NCBI GenBank assembly: GCA_023229605.1
Contig: JALNYY010000058.1
Coordinates: 1-24,013, forward strand
Direction of reading: 5' to 3'
DNA from: Methylobacter sp.
Lineage (GTDB): Bacteria > Pseudomonadota > Gammaproteobacteria > Methylococcales > Methylomonadaceae
Length of the DNA stretch: 24,013 bases
Below are positions 23,977 to 24,013 of the stretch, in pieces (position 1 is the first letter of the stretch; every line of letters starts with the position of its first letter). A program made the translations under genes and the position numbers. The notes under the pieces are model-generated. The model saw nothing but the letters and a program-made list of their open reading frames with translations. It made no database searches and was not told the DNA's origin.

Positions 23977-24013
23977 GTTCTTGCTCCTGTGTGCGGCTAA
24001 TAGTGTGTCTGCG

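Overview
The window looks like chromosomal DNA of a gammaproteobacterium. The full set gnd, zwf and pgl (the oxidative pentose phosphate steps), a linear methionine-salvage cluster, a heavy-metal RND efflux operon and many palindromic intergenic repeats would fit a Methylococcales-type methanotroph. That placement is an inference from gene content; there is no rRNA or marker gene here to confirm it. Most of the window is ordinary housekeeping and accessory metabolism. I see no phage, transposase, CRISPR array, tRNA or rRNA.

Layout. 1-790: an unrecognised protein on the + strand, possibly cut by the window edge. 791-1119: a gap with no convincing gene. 1120-1929: glutamate racemase (murI). 1987-3853 (minus): methionine salvage genes in transcription order mtnB-mtnD-mtnC, tightly overlapping, with a plausible promoter and a palindromic repeat upstream. 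3987-7517 (minus): a large membrane signalling protein with two different periplasmic substrate-binding domains, a PAS domain and intact GGDEF and EAL domains. 7725-8744: a DUF475 (TerC-like) membrane protein with an unusually structured leader. 8951-9511: a secreted histidine phosphatase. 9638-11278 (minus): adenine deaminase, with a hairpin-rich leader. 11568-12524 (minus): a Tim44-like membrane protein with a clear intrinsic terminator. 12690-18924: a small secreted protein followed by a TolC / membrane-fusion / RND pump operon and a DUF3240 protein. 18942-23428 (minus): gnd, zwf, pgl and gmk in that transcription order. 23572-23976 (minus): a periplasmic c-type cytochrome.

How the genes work together. 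zwf, pgl and gnd convert glucose 6-phosphate to ribulose 5-phosphate and yield NADPH. In a ribulose monophosphate methylotroph the same enzymes can run as a cyclic formaldehyde-oxidation route (known for the pathway, inferred here). mtnB, mtnD and mtnC recycle the methylthioribose part of methylthioadenosine, while adenine deaminase could handle the adenine released in the first salvage step; the earlier enzymes (MTA phosphorylase/nucleosidase, isomerase/kinase) are not in this window. The three-part RND pump spans inner membrane, periplasm and outer membrane and should export a metal cation.

The items I judge most worth a second look are the double-sensor GGDEF/EAL protein, the palindrome overlapping the likely promoter of the metal-efflux region together with its orphan secreted first gene, the structured leaders of the DUF475 and adenine deaminase genes, and the unrecognised protein at the left edge. 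None of these is proof of a new system.
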